64,000 bases of DNA from Chryseobacterium lacus (GTDB lineage: Bacteria > Bacteroidota > Bacteroidia > Flavobacteriales > Weeksellaceae), in the NCBI RefSeq assembly GCF_003336205.1, contig NZ_QPIE01000007.1, positions 1 through 64,000 of the forward strand, given 5' to 3'. Both the position numbers and the translations under genes were made by a program. The notes beneath the pieces are model-generated. The model had not been told where the DNA came from and made no database searches. It saw only the letters and a program-made list of their open reading frames with translations. This document shows, piece after piece, positions 35,742 to 44,354 of this stretch (its first letter is position 1; each line of letters begins with the position of its first letter).

Positions 35742-36566
35742 TCATTGACCTGTTATCAATTTCCACGCTTCGTCGATTTTCTTTTCTGAAAGCAGTTTCT
35801 GCGCTTTAAGATGAATCTGCTGATTATCAGAATAATTTCCTTCCGGAAGTTTTTCCACGTTGGCCAACATTCCCAGATCATTGCCCGTAAAAATGGTGCT
35901 GAGCTTTATGGCATCGGGCAATTGGTCGAAACCGATTCCTTTTGTGACCAATGGTTTCGGAACTTCAAAAAGGTTGTCTTCGTTATTTCTTGAATACCAG
36001 TTGGCACCAAGCCTGGCTACAATATCCAGTTTTTTCTGATCCAAAAGTCCGTGTTCATTCAGATATTCCTCACGGATATGAATTTTCACGACTTCACAGA
36101 TAATAAGATTTCCGGCTCCGCCTTCAGTTCCCAAAGGTTTTACTTCCTGTACTTTGCATTCAAAATTTACCGGACATTCGGAAATTAATTTTGGCTTTAT
36201 CAGATCCGCATCTTTCATCGTGAGCCCGGATTTAATGAACTCATTTTCCTCTTTATCATACTCTGTAGAGGCCAATGAAATCTGTTGAACGATAGGATAA
36301 TTCACTGTTCCAATCACCACTTCCGGAACTTCCAGAATATTCTGCAGTGTATGTTTGGTGGTATTGTCCCGAACTCTTCTTGCCGGTGAAAAAATAATGA
36401 CCGGCGGTACCGTACTGAACATATTGAAAAAACTGAAAGGCGAAAGGTTGATATTTCCTTCTTGATCTAGGGTAGAAGCCAAGGCGATAGGACGCGGTGC
36501 GATCGCAGTTTGCATGATCATCTGAAGTTCCGGCGCCGAAACTTCAGAAGGGATGATTGTCTTCAT
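35742..36566 (-). CDS. Flavin reductase-family protein
   Basis: A 274-residue FMN-binding split barrel of the flavin reductase-like family (N-terminal IAPRPIALASTLDQEGNINL; SPFSFFNMFSTVPPVI; FSPARR for phosphate contact). Members reduce FMN for partner oxygenases or act on their own. The start is 28 bp after the fumarylacetoacetase stop on the same strand, so it is probably co-transcribed with the tyrosine genes. Its role in that pathway is not known. Confidence 0.88.
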   Translation of the reverse strand: MKTIIPSEVSAPELQMIMQTAIAPRPIALASTLDQEGNINLSPFSFFNMFSTVPPVIIFSPARRVRDNTTKHTLQNILEVPEVVIGTVNYPIVQQISLASTEYDKEENEFIKSGLTMKDADLIKPKLISECPVNFECKVQEVKPLGTEGGAGNLIICEVVKIHIREEYLNEHGLLDQKKLDIVARLGANWYSRNNEDNLFEVPKPLVTKGIGFDQLPDAIKLSTIFTGNDLGMLANVEKLPEGNYSDNQQIHLKAQKLLSEKKIDEAWKLITGQ

Positions 36567-36594
36567 TTTTAAAGTTTAATCTGATGGAGAAAAT

Positions 36595-37845
36595 TTATAA
36601 AATCGCAGGCAAAATAGTTCCTGTAACTCCACCGAATCCGACGCGAATATCACCTTTCTGTGCCCATCCTCTCATGATGACGGTATCGTGATCCTCAATA
36701 AATTTCCGCTCCTGTCCGTCATTTAACTTCAATGGATTCTGTCCGCGCCAGGTAAGTTCCAACATCGATCCGAAAGAATTGCTGTCCGTGCCGGAAATCG
36801 TCCCCGAAGCGTACATATCGCCAACTTCCACATTACATCCGTTGACGGTGTGATGCGCCAATTGCTGACACATATTCCAGTACATAAATTTGTAATTGCT
36901 TTTAGAAATGAGGGCTTCGGTTCCTTTTGCCGGCTGAAGATACACTTCCAGCTGAATGTCAAAATTCTTGTCGCCACTGAATTTCAGATAATCCAGAACT
37001 TCGGGTTCCTGTTGTGGAGAAGCCGTTCGGAACGGTTCCAAAGCTTCTAATGTAACAACCCAAGGAGAAACAGAACTACCAAAATTCTTCCCTAAAAACG
37101 GGCCTAAAGGAACATATTCCCAGCTTTGAATGTCGCGTGCGGACCAGTCATTGAAAATCACCATTCCAAAAATGGCATCTTCAGCCTGAGAAGTGGAAAT
37201 ACTTTCTCCCATTTCTGTATTTTTATTGACAATAAAAGCCATTTCCAATTCAAAATCCAGTTGTTTGCAAGGTCCGAAAACTGGGGAATCCGCATCGGCA
37301 GGTTTCATTTGCCCTTTCGGCCTGTGAATATCGGTTCCTGAAATAACAATGGAAGAGGCTCTTCCATGATATCCTACCGGCAAATGTTTCCAGTTGGGCA
37401 ATAGTGCATTGGCAGGATTCCGGAACATTTTTCCAACATTGGTAGCATGTTCGATACTGCTGTAGAAATCCGTGTAATTAGGCACATGAACCGGCATCAT
37501 CATCTTCACCTGATCCAGATTGTAGAAACATTCTTCTATAGATTTTTCATCTTTGGAAAGCAGCGAGCCTTCCAGCAATAATTCCTGTATTTTTTTGCGC
37601 ACTGCAGTGGTGACAGGTTTCCCTAGTTCAATAAATTCATTGAGCGTATAAGCTTCAAAAACATTGTCGTTGATGCCTTCCACATCATTAAAATAACCAA
37701 AGTCGTACAGCGTAGCGAGGTCGATAACAATATCGCCGATCCGTGTTGCGCAGGCAATATATTCTTTATTAAAAACAGCTACTCCGAAGGGAATATTATA
37801 AATAGAAAAATCGGAATTTTCAGGATAGTTTACGAAAGATTTCAT
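36595..37845 (-). CDS. fahA: Fumarylacetoacetase
   Basis: Enzyme of 416 residues that splits fumarylacetoacetate to fumarate and acetoacetate, the last step of tyrosine degradation. It has the small N-terminal SH3-like domain (SIYNIPFGVAVF) and the catalytic domain with DFELEMAFIV (metal-binding Asp/Glu) and FNDWSARDIQSWEYVPLGPF. The full length matches the family. hppD and hmgA are encoded nearby on the same strand. Confidence 0.96.
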   Translation of the reverse strand: MKSFVNYPENSDFSIYNIPFGVAVFNKEYIACATRIGDIVIDLATLYDFGYFNDVEGINDNVFEAYTLNEFIELGKPVTTAVRKKIQELLLEGSLLSKDEKSIEECFYNLDQVKMMMPVHVPNYTDFYSSIEHATNVGKMFRNPANALLPNWKHLPVGYHGRASSIVISGTDIHRPKGQMKPADADSPVFGPCKQLDFELEMAFIVNKNTEMGESISTSQAEDAIFGMVIFNDWSARDIQSWEYVPLGPFLGKNFGSSVSPWVVTLEALEPFRTASPQQEPEVLDYLKFSGDKNFDIQLEVYLQPAKGTEALISKSNYKFMYWNMCQQLAHHTVNGCNVEVGDMYASGTISGTDSNSFGSMLELTWRGQNPLKLNDGQERKFIEDHDTVIMRGWAQKGDIRVGFGGVTGTILPAIL

Positions 37846-37969
37846 TGATATATTTTTTGATTAAATGACTGAATTCCCAACATTTTTCACATCAGGTTTT
37901 GAACCCTAAAAATACTAAAAAAAGTTCAGAGACCGGCTCTAAACTCAGGGTTATTTTTATGATGATAAA

Positions 37970-38431
37970 CTATTTCATTACCAGCGAATTCTCATCCATC
38001 CAGCGTTCCTGGGTGTTGATATCGGTAAGATAAAGATGAGTTTGCTGTTTTTTCAACAACAAAGATTTTACAACGGGAACGGAAAGTTTTTCGCGTTCCA
38101 GCGTATCAAATCTCAATGAAATCATATTATGTCGTGTACGCAAAACATCTCCAGAAAAAACATTGGAATGCGATTCTCCTGTGGTTTTGTCGTCAAATAT
38201 TTCAATAAATGTTGCTTTGTTTCCTTTAAGAATGATGAAATGGCGTTCTGTATGATCCTCAAAATCTTTGATGAGAACAAATTTTTTATTATCCAGAGAT
38301 TCGTTTTCGAGATTGCTGTTGACGCGTTTATTCTGTTCCAATTGATCTAATGAATAATTAACAACATTCAACTGGGCTGAAGTAATGCCAAAAAGTAATA
38401 CGAAGCTGAGGAGGAGCAGGTTTTTTTTCAT
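37970..38431 (-). CDS. Secreted protein of unknown function
   Basis: The 153-residue protein has a clear signal peptide (hydrophobic residues 4-17, cleavage at TSA-Q). The mature part is charged and probably beta-rich; I recognise no family. It lies between hppD and the fumarylacetoacetase gene on the same strand but is separated from hppD by a hairpin, so a link to tyrosine use is not established. Confidence 0.75.
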   Translation of the reverse strand: MKKNLLLLSFVLLFGITSAQLNVVNYSLDQLEQNKRVNSNLENESLDNKKFVLIKDFEDHTERHFIILKGNKATFIEIFDDKTTGESHSNVFSGDVLRTRHNMISLRFDTLEREKLSVPVVKSLLLKKQQTHLYLTDINTQERWMDENSLVMK

Positions 38432-38445
38432 AAGGTGTAAAATAA

Positions 38446-38484
38446 AGATGGACTAGTATGTACAAATACCAGTCCATCTTTTTT
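38446..38484. terminator. Terminator downstream of hppD
   Basis: AGATGGACT-GTAT pairs with ATAC-AGTCCATCT, an almost perfect stem with T runs on both sides. It follows hppD on the minus strand. Confidence 0.8.
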
Positions 38485-38516
38485 GACAAATAAAATAGTT
38501 CTTTTGGAGAGGTTTA

Positions 38517-39647
38517 TTAAAGATTTCCTCTTCTTTCCTGTTCTCTTTCCAACGCTTCAAATAATGCCTTGAAATTTCCGGCACCGAAACTTTGGGCTCC
38601 GTGTCTTTCGATAATTTCATAAAAAAGAGTAGGGCGGTCTTCCACGGGTTTGGTGAAGATCTGAAGCAGGTATCCTTCTTCATCACAGTCGATCAGAATT
38701 CCCAGATCCTGAAGTTTTTTGATGTCTTCATCTATTTCCCCAACACGCTCAGGAACCATTTCATAATACGCTTCCGGAGGAGCAGAGAGAAATTCTACCC
38801 CTCTGGATTTCAGTTCAGTAACCGTTTTGATGATATCTTTGGTGGCCACGGCGATATGTTGAACTCCTTCTCCTTCATAAAAATCCAGATATTCCTCTAC
38901 CTGTGATTTTCTCTTTCCTTCTGCAGGTTCGTTGATCGGGAATTTGGCATAACCGTTTCCATTGGACATCACTTTGGACATGAGCGCAGAATATTCAGTA
39001 TTAATTTGCTTATCATCGAAACTTAAAATATTCACAAATCCCATTACTTCTTCATACCATTTTACAACGGGCAACATTCTGTTCCAATCTACATTTCCGA
39101 CACAATGATCTACATATAATAATCCTACATCAGAAGGATTGTAATCACTTTCCCATTTTTCGTAGCCGGGCATAAACGCACCTTTATAATTTTTTCTTTC
39201 CACAAACATGTGAACTGTTTCGCCGTAAGTATATATTCCCGACATGCGAATTTCGCCATGTTCATCAGTAATGGTAACAGGTTCCAGGTAAGGTTTTCCA
39301 CCGCGTTTTGTAGTTTCTTCAAAAGCACTATATGCGTCATCTACCCACAGGGCAAGAACTTTCACACCGTCACCGTGTTTTTTTACGTGTTCATTAATAG
39401 GTGAGTCAGATTTCAGTCCTGTCGTAAGAACAAGTTTGATTTTTCCCTGTTGCAAAACATAAGAAGCACGATCCCGGACTCCTGTTTCAGGGCCTGCATA
39501 AGCCAAGCTCTGAAATCCGAAAGCGGTTTTGTAAAAATGCGCCGCCTGTTTCGCATTGCCTACATAAAATTCAATATAATCTGTTCCATTAATGGGCAAA
39601 AAATTCTCTGCTTTGGCTATTTTTTCAGCAAATGTAAGTGTTGACAT
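38517..39647 (-). CDS. hppD: 4-hydroxyphenylpyruvate dioxygenase
   Basis: Non-heme iron dioxygenase of 376 residues that makes homogentisate from 4-hydroxyphenylpyruvate. Both vicinal-oxygen-chelate halves are present, with iron ligands at His in VDHCVGNV, His in VQHIAVAT and Glu in FYEIIERHG. The C-terminal helix FGAGNFKALFEALEREQ is typical of true HPPD. It supplies the substrate of HmgA encoded at 41304-42491. Confidence 0.96.
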   Translation of the reverse strand: MSTLTFAEKIAKAENFLPINGTDYIEFYVGNAKQAAHFYKTAFGFQSLAYAGPETGVRDRASYVLQQGKIKLVLTTGLKSDSPINEHVKKHGDGVKVLALWVDDAYSAFEETTKRGGKPYLEPVTITDEHGEIRMSGIYTYGETVHMFVERKNYKGAFMPGYEKWESDYNPSDVGLLYVDHCVGNVDWNRMLPVVKWYEEVMGFVNILSFDDKQINTEYSALMSKVMSNGNGYAKFPINEPAEGKRKSQVEEYLDFYEGEGVQHIAVATKDIIKTVTELKSRGVEFLSAPPEAYYEMVPERVGEIDEDIKKLQDLGILIDCDEEGYLLQIFTKPVEDRPTLFYEIIERHGAQSFGAGNFKALFEALEREQERRGNL

Positions 39648-39741
39648 CTTGAAATTTTGTTTAAATTTATATACCGCAAGTTACGAATTTCTCTGAAAAT
39701 TAAATAATGTAAATAAGTTTGATTTATGTTTCAATATATAG

Positions 39742-39771
39742 TTGTTTGATATAAAATAAAGTCTATATTTG
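39742..39771 (+). promoter_or_regulatory. Strong plus-strand promoter with no gene behind it
   Basis: TTG (39742-39744), 19-nt spacer, TATATTTG (39764-39771): complete match to the Bacteroidota TTG-N19-TAnnTTTG pattern, pointing away from hppD into a gap with no plus-strand gene. Confidence 0.6.
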
Positions 39772-39777
39772 TATCAA

Positions 39778-39877
39778 GTAAAAAAGTAAAAGTTTTAAAC
39801 TATGAAGGGCTGCGGTTCTTGAACTGCATCTATTTTTAGTAAAAGAGATCCCCGTTTCACCTGAGACGGGGATTTTC
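39778..39877 (+). ncRNA. Candidate small RNA
   Basis: A transcript from the promoter at 39742-39771 would run about 100 nt to a terminator-like hairpin at 39845-39877. It contains a second hairpin at 39811-39828 (TGCGGTT, loop CTTG, AACTGCA). The only start codon gives a six-codon frame (MKGCGS, 39802-39822) that overlaps the hairpin. I do not recognise an RNA family. The whole element sits between two minus-strand genes. Confidence 0.5.
39845..39877. terminator. Terminator hairpin shared by the small RNA and the acetyl-CoA hydrolase gene
   Basis: GATCCCCGTTTC pairs with GAGACGGGGATT. T-rich tails lie on the plus side (ATTTTCTT) and, more weakly, on the minus side. It is next to the stop of the minus-strand gene. 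Confidence 0.75.
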
Positions 39878-41161
39878 TTATATCGCATGATCCTTAAATC
39901 TTTCAAAACAAAATTTATCCAGCATTTCCCGATCATCCGGATGTGCAATTTCGATGAGCGATTTGGCACGTTGCCTCATATTCTGTCCGTAAAGATTTAC
40001 AGCACCATATTCCGTTACTACCCAATGAATATGACCTCTGGTAGTCACTACTCCGGCACCCTGTTTCAGATAAGGGACGATTCTCGGCAGTCCTTTTTTA
40101 GTACGGGAAGTAATGGCAATAATCGGTTTCCCGTCTTCACTTAATGAAGCACCTCTAATGAAATCCATCTGCCCACCAATTCCGCTGAACTGTAAAGTTC
40201 CGATACTGTCAGCACAAACCTGTCCGGTGAGATCTACTTCTATGGCAGAATTGATCGCAACCAGTTTTTTATTTTTCTTGATCACGGTAGGATTGTTGAC
40301 GTGCGCTACATCCATAAAAGAGAAAGAGGGATTATCATCGATATAATCATACAATTTCTTCGTACCGAAAGCAAAACTCGTGATGGTTCTGTTCAGATGG
40401 GTTCCTTTATATTTATTGGTGATAATATCTTTATCTACCAAATCTACAATTCCATCGCTGAGCATTTCAGTATGTACTCCCAAGTCTTTATGATTGTGAA
40501 GACAGCTAAGAACGGCATCCGGAATAGTGCCGATTCCCATTTGCAGCGTGGATCTGTCGTCAATCATTCCGGCAATAATTCCCCCTATTTTCAGTTCTTC
40601 CGGCCCAACTTTGGATCCGTAATCTACGGTAAGCAATTCCGATTCATGCCAAACCATTTTGTGAATTCTCTGAACATGAACCATCGCATCTCCATGCGTT
40701 CTGGGCATTTTTGGATTTACCTGTGCAATAATGATTTTTGCCGAGTCTACAGCACTTCTAGCCACATCTACTGAAGTGCCCAAAGAACAGTAACCATGTT
40801 TGTCCGGCGGCGAAACCGTGATGAGGGCAACGTCCAGCGGAAGATAACCTCTTCTGAACAAATTCGGGATTTCACTCAGAAAAACCGGAACAAAATCTCC
40901 TCTTTCGCTGTTTACGGCCTCACGCACCGGTGTGGAAACAAAAAGAGAATTAATGTAAAAACTGTCCTTATATTCCGGTTGGGCGATGGGTACATTTCCC
41001 TGCACAGTAATGGAAACAATCTCTACATCTCTTAATCTGTGTGCATGTTGCGCAAGCTCTTCGATGAGATAGTTTGGAGTACACGCACTTCCGTGAAAAA
41101 AAATCCGGTCTCCGCTGTTGATTAGTGAAATGGCTTCTGCCGCACTTACATAATTATACAT
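39878..41161 (-). CDS. Acetyl-CoA hydrolase/CoA-transferase family protein
   Basis: The 427-residue protein matches the ACH1/4-hydroxybutyrate CoA-transferase family: N-terminal FHGSACTPNYLIEELA, QMGIGTIPDAVL, and catalytic Glu in GVHTEMLSDG. The frame can be read from 41215, but the ATG at 41161 fits the family start and lies downstream of a TAACTTTG promoter box (minus, 41186-41193). It may release or exchange the CoA of acetoacetate/acetate produced from tyrosine, an inference from its place between hppD and hmgA. Confidence 0.92.
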   Translation of the reverse strand: MYNYVSAAEAISLINSGDRIFFHGSACTPNYLIEELAQHAHRLRDVEIVSITVQGNVPIAQPEYKDSFYINSLFVSTPVREAVNSERGDFVPVFLSEIPNLFRRGYLPLDVALITVSPPDKHGYCSLGTSVDVARSAVDSAKIIIAQVNPKMPRTHGDAMVHVQRIHKMVWHESELLTVDYGSKVGPEELKIGGIIAGMIDDRSTLQMGIGTIPDAVLSCLHNHKDLGVHTEMLSDGIVDLVDKDIITNKYKGTHLNRTITSFAFGTKKLYDYIDDNPSFSFMDVAHVNNPTVIKKNKKLVAINSAIEVDLTGQVCADSIGTLQFSGIGGQMDFIRGASLSEDGKPIIAITSRTKKGLPRIVPYLKQGAGVVTTRGHIHWVVTEYGAVNLYGQNMRQRAKSLIEIAHPDDREMLDKFCFERFKDHAI

Positions 41162-41261
41162 AGTTTTCTTATTAGGATTACTGTTCAAAGTTAATGATTT
41201 GCCGAGGAGCCTCACCTGAGATTTATCAAGGAAGGCGTAATATTTTGGTGAAATTTATCAT

Positions 41262-41290
41262 AAAAAAGGTTCAGAAATCCTGAACCGTTT
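41262..41290 (-). terminator. Terminator of hmgA
   Basis: On the minus strand GGTTCAGG pairs with CTGAACC and ends in six Ts, 14 nt after the hmgA stop. Confidence 0.85.
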
Positions 41291-41303
41291 GTTTTATAAA
41301 TTA

Positions 41304-42491
41304 TTATTCCTGAGACCGGTCGTGCAGATAATTTTCTTCATTTTCGAGCCAGCTGAATGCGTAGGACGGATCTTCCACTTTCATCGCTTCTTCCGTAAGT
41401 TGCAAAGGGCGGAAAGGATCTACCATCACAGCATATTCTTCTGTAAATTTTTTCCCGATACTGCGTTCCATAGCTCCAGGATGCGGGCCGTGAACAATGC
41501 CGCCGGGATGAAGGGTAAAATCCATCAAATCAATATGATTTCGGCTCATAAAATCTCCTTCAGTATAAAATAAAACTTCATCACTGTCAATATTGGAATG
41601 ATTGTACGGTGCGGGTACGGCAAGCGGATGATAGTCGTACATACGCGCCACAAAAGAACAAACTACAAAATTATGGGCTTCGAAATTCTGATGAATCGGC
41701 GGCGGAAGATGTATTCTGCCCGTGATCGGTTCAAAATTTTTAATATTAAATTTATAAGGATAGAAATAACCATCCCAACCTACAACATCAAACGGGTGCG
41801 TAGCATAAACGAAATCCCAAATCTGATTTTCTTTTTTTACTTTGATGAGAAATTCACCTTTTTCATCTTTTGGTTCGAAAAATTCGGGTGCTACCACATC
41901 TCTTTCACAGAAAGGGGAGTGTTCCAATAGCTGACCGAATTCATTTCTATATCTTTTCGGAGTATAAATGGGAGAATGGCTTTCCAATACAAAAAGAACA
42001 TTATTTTCATCGCTAAAATGAATCTGATAAATAGTACCGCGCGGAATAATCAGGTAATCGCCAAACGAAAAATCAAGATTTCCCACGAAAGTTTTTAAAG
42101 TCCCGGATCCCTGATGAATATACAGTAATTCATCACACTCAGCATTTTTATAGAAATAATCTGTTGATTTTCTTGGCTTTGCGAGTCCCATTTTCAGATC
42201 ATTATTCAGCATCAGAATCTTCCGGCTGTCAAGAAAATCGTCTTCAGCGGAAACATTCATTCCTTTGAACATTCTGGGTGTCACGTTTTTGGGAACTGCA
42301 ATTTTTGGCGTAACATCTTTGGGCTTCCCGATGCTTTTTATCTGCGTAGGACGATGAATGTGATACAGAAGAGAAGAGATTCCGTGAAAACCTTCGGTGC
42401 CGAAAAGTTGTTCATAATAATAAGCACCTTCTTCAGATTTGAAAACAGTATGTCTTTTCGGTGGAATTTTTCCAGATTGTATATATCTCAT
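41304..42491 (-). CDS. hmgA: Homogentisate 1,2-dioxygenase
   Basis: Cupin-fold iron dioxygenase of 395 residues that opens the homogentisate ring to maleylacetoacetate. It shows the family's N-terminal RYIQSGKIPPKRHTVF and the C-terminal iron-site region (LHPGGIVHGPHPGAMERS) with His/Glu ligands. It is the bacteroidal/short form, slightly shorter than the 430-450 residues of proteobacterial HmgA. A maleylacetoacetate isomerase gene is not present in the window. Confidence 0.93.
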   Translation of the reverse strand: MRYIQSGKIPPKRHTVFKSEEGAYYYEQLFGTEGFHGISSLLYHIHRPTQIKSIGKPKDVTPKIAVPKNVTPRMFKGMNVSAEDDFLDSRKILMLNNDLKMGLAKPRKSTDYFYKNAECDELLYIHQGSGTLKTFVGNLDFSFGDYLIIPRGTIYQIHFSDENNVLFVLESHSPIYTPKRYRNEFGQLLEHSPFCERDVVAPEFFEPKDEKGEFLIKVKKENQIWDFVYATHPFDVVGWDGYFYPYKFNIKNFEPITGRIHLPPPIHQNFEAHNFVVCSFVARMYDYHPLAVPAPYNHSNIDSDEVLFYTEGDFMSRNHIDLMDFTLHPGGIVHGPHPGAMERSIGKKFTEEYAVMVDPFRPLQLTEEAMKVEDPSYAFSWLENEENYLHDRSQE

Positions 42492-42505
42492 TGCAGTATT
42501 TGATT

Positions 42506-42521
42506 TTTGTAAAATTACAAA
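42506..42521. promoter_or_regulatory. Inverted repeat upstream of hmgA (possible operator)
   Basis: TTTGTAA-AA-TTACAAA is a perfect 7+7 inverted repeat 15 bp before the hmgA start. The same TTAC/GTAA half-sites recur upstream of the neighbouring regulator gene. Part of the similarity may come from the TAnnTTTG promoter motif. Confidence 0.4.
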
Positions 42522-42575
42522 TTATTCACCAAAACTAAAATTCCAGAAATATCAAATTCAAATCAATATTGGGAA

Positions 42576-43109
42576 TTAAGGTTCGTAGCTTTCAAACTTT
42601 CCGCTTTCAAAGAACATCACAATTCTTTTTATTTTATCTGTTTGATTATCAGTGTTGTGATTCAGTTCTGCATTTTCTTTCGTTGCTAATCTCTGAGAAT
42701 CGTTTAAATTACCCTGAACGCCCTCTGGTTTTGGTTTAGGAAAATCTCGCTGCACTTCATCTTGAGGAAATTTTCTTCGTGTTCGGTCTTCGGATTCTGT
42801 ATTTCCAAATTCATCATCATCAATCAGTGAAAACAGATCGGGGAGGGAAGTGGGTTTTGCTTTGGCTTCCGTTTCTTCTTCAGCAGTTTTGTCTGAAGTC
42901 AACATGTCTCCTTCTCCTTTTATCAGCCAGTCCCATTCCAGTTGAGGCAAATAATTTTTGACTTTTATTATGAAGTCTAGGGAAGGCTTGTTTCTTCCGG
43001 AAGTAATATGCGAAATGGACGACCGCTGTACTTCTACAGCATCAGCAAATTCTGAAGCGCTCAGCTTAGAGTACTCAATTATTTCTGCAATTCTTTCATT
43101 CAGGCTCAT
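42576..43109 (-). CDS. XRE-family helix-turn-helix regulator
   Basis: The 177-residue protein has an N-terminal Cro/CI-type DNA-binding domain (residues about 5-60; helix-turn-helix SASEFADAVEVQRSSISHIT; then PSLDFIIKVKNYLPQLEWDWL). The rest is a disordered, acidic/Pro-rich tail with no sensor domain. It is 84 bp upstream of hmgA on the same strand and could regulate the tyrosine genes. Similar HTH proteins with WDWLIKGEGDML are common in flavobacteria, and their targets are unknown to me. Confidence 0.85.
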   Translation of the reverse strand: MSLNERIAEIIEYSKLSASEFADAVEVQRSSISHITSGRNKPSLDFIIKVKNYLPQLEWDWLIKGEGDMLTSDKTAEEETEAKAKPTSLPDLFSLIDDDEFGNTESEDRTRRKFPQDEVQRDFPKPKPEGVQGNLNDSQRLATKENAELNHNTDNQTDKIKRIVMFFESGKFESYEP

Positions 43110-43129
43110 CCGTTCAAATTATTTATAAA

Positions 43130-43208
43130 TACAAATGTAAAACTATAATTTACATTATTAAAATACAAATGTAATTAATTCACGTAAGTAGTATTTTACA
43201 AAAGTAAA
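43130..43208 (-). promoter_or_regulatory. Repeated TTAC/GTAA motifs upstream of the regulator gene
   Basis: TACAAATGTAA occurs twice (43130-43140, 43164-43174), with TTTACAAAAGTAAA at 43195-43208 as a third, related palindrome. On the minus strand each TACAAATGTAA also contains TACATTTG, a perfect -7 box, so these are tandem promoters, autoregulatory operators, or both. Confidence 0.45.
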
Positions 43209-43236
43209 AGCCAGCACTCAAAGTACTGGCTTTCAA
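43206..43236 (-). terminator. Terminator of the second TerC gene
   Basis: On the minus strand GAAAGCCAGTAC pairs with GTGCTGGCTTTT; it follows the stop at 43263. Confidence 0.75.
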
Positions 43237-43262
43237 ATTTAAACAAATTTTAATATTGTAAA

Positions 43263-44354
43263 TTAATGTCTGATATGATCGTCATTATCCTGATCATATT
43301 TCAATTTGCGTTCTTTCTTTTTCTGAGGAAAAAGCAGCGATGTAATAATGCTTATCGCGAGAATGGATACAATAATAATAAGGGAATGAGAGGTTTCAAA
43401 ACCAATATCTGCAAGTTGATGATGCAGTATCATTTTGAGACCGATAAAGGTGAGCAGTGCTGCAAGTCCGATTTTAAGAAACCTGAATTTATCAATAATT
43501 CCGGCTAATAAGAAGAACATAGAACGGAGCCCGATAATCGCAAAGATGTTAGAGAAAAATACAATATACGGATCCTTGGTCACCGAAAAGATTGCAGGAA
43601 TACTGTCTACAGCGAAGATCAAATCGGTCGCTTCTATGATGAGCAAAACGAGAAATAATGGAGTCATTTTCTTTATACCGTCAACTGTGACCCAGAATTT
43701 CTGGCCTACGAACTCATGATGTACCTTGAAATATTTATTGGCAAACCTGACTACGGGGTGATTTTTCGTATCGATTTCTTCGTTTTCATTACGGTTCAGA
43801 AACATTCTTACTCCAGTGATGACGAGGAAAGCTCCAAAAACATACATTATCCAGCCGAACTTTGCGATCAGTGCTGCGCCTACGAAGATGAAGATGAAAC
43901 GCATGACAATAGCACCCAAAATCCCCCAGAACAACACCCGATGATAATTTCTTTCTGCAACACCGAAAGCAGAAAATACCAGTATCATTACAAATATATT
44001 ATCCACCGAAAGAGCGTACTCAACAATATAACCGGTGAGATATTCTAACCCAAGGTTTTGATTGTACAGTTTAATGGAATGTTCCAAATCAGACGGAATA
44101 ATATGAACAGGATGCTGATGCTTTGTAATGACCGACTGAAGTTTTTCAATACTGTCGATTCCGTGGAGATGATGTCCGTAAGTGAGAAGAACAACATAAA
44201 ACCCCATCGAAAGGGCAACCACAAAAAAGCTCATAAGACCGGCCTTCTTCATTGAAACTACACCACCAGATTTCTTACCCATATTCAGGTCTATGGCTAA
44301 AATAATAAGGATAAAAATGAGAAATCCTGTTAAAAATAATATTTCGCTGCTCAT
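43263..44354 (-). CDS. TerC/Alx-family membrane protein 2
   Basis: The 363-residue protein has about nine helices with the Alx-type signatures EYALSVDNIFVMILVF and EATDLIFAVDSIPAIF, each with a conserved Asp in a helix. It is the longer Alx-like branch of the TerC family, known for Mn2+ export in E. coli Alx. It is only distantly related to TerC protein 1 (34861-35691). The C-terminus is a short charged, His-containing tail. Confidence 0.92.
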   Translation of the reverse strand: MSSEILFLTGFLIFILIILAIDLNMGKKSGGVVSMKKAGLMSFFVVALSMGFYVVLLTYGHHLHGIDSIEKLQSVITKHQHPVHIIPSDLEHSIKLYNQNLGLEYLTGYIVEYALSVDNIFVMILVFSAFGVAERNYHRVLFWGILGAIVMRFIFIFVGAALIAKFGWIMYVFGAFLVITGVRMFLNRNENEEIDTKNHPVVRFANKYFKVHHEFVGQKFWVTVDGIKKMTPLFLVLLIIEATDLIFAVDSIPAIFSVTKDPYIVFFSNIFAIIGLRSMFFLLAGIIDKFRFLKIGLAALLTFIGLKMILHHQLADIGFETSHSLIIIVSILAISIITSLLFPQKKKERKLKYDQDNDDHIRH

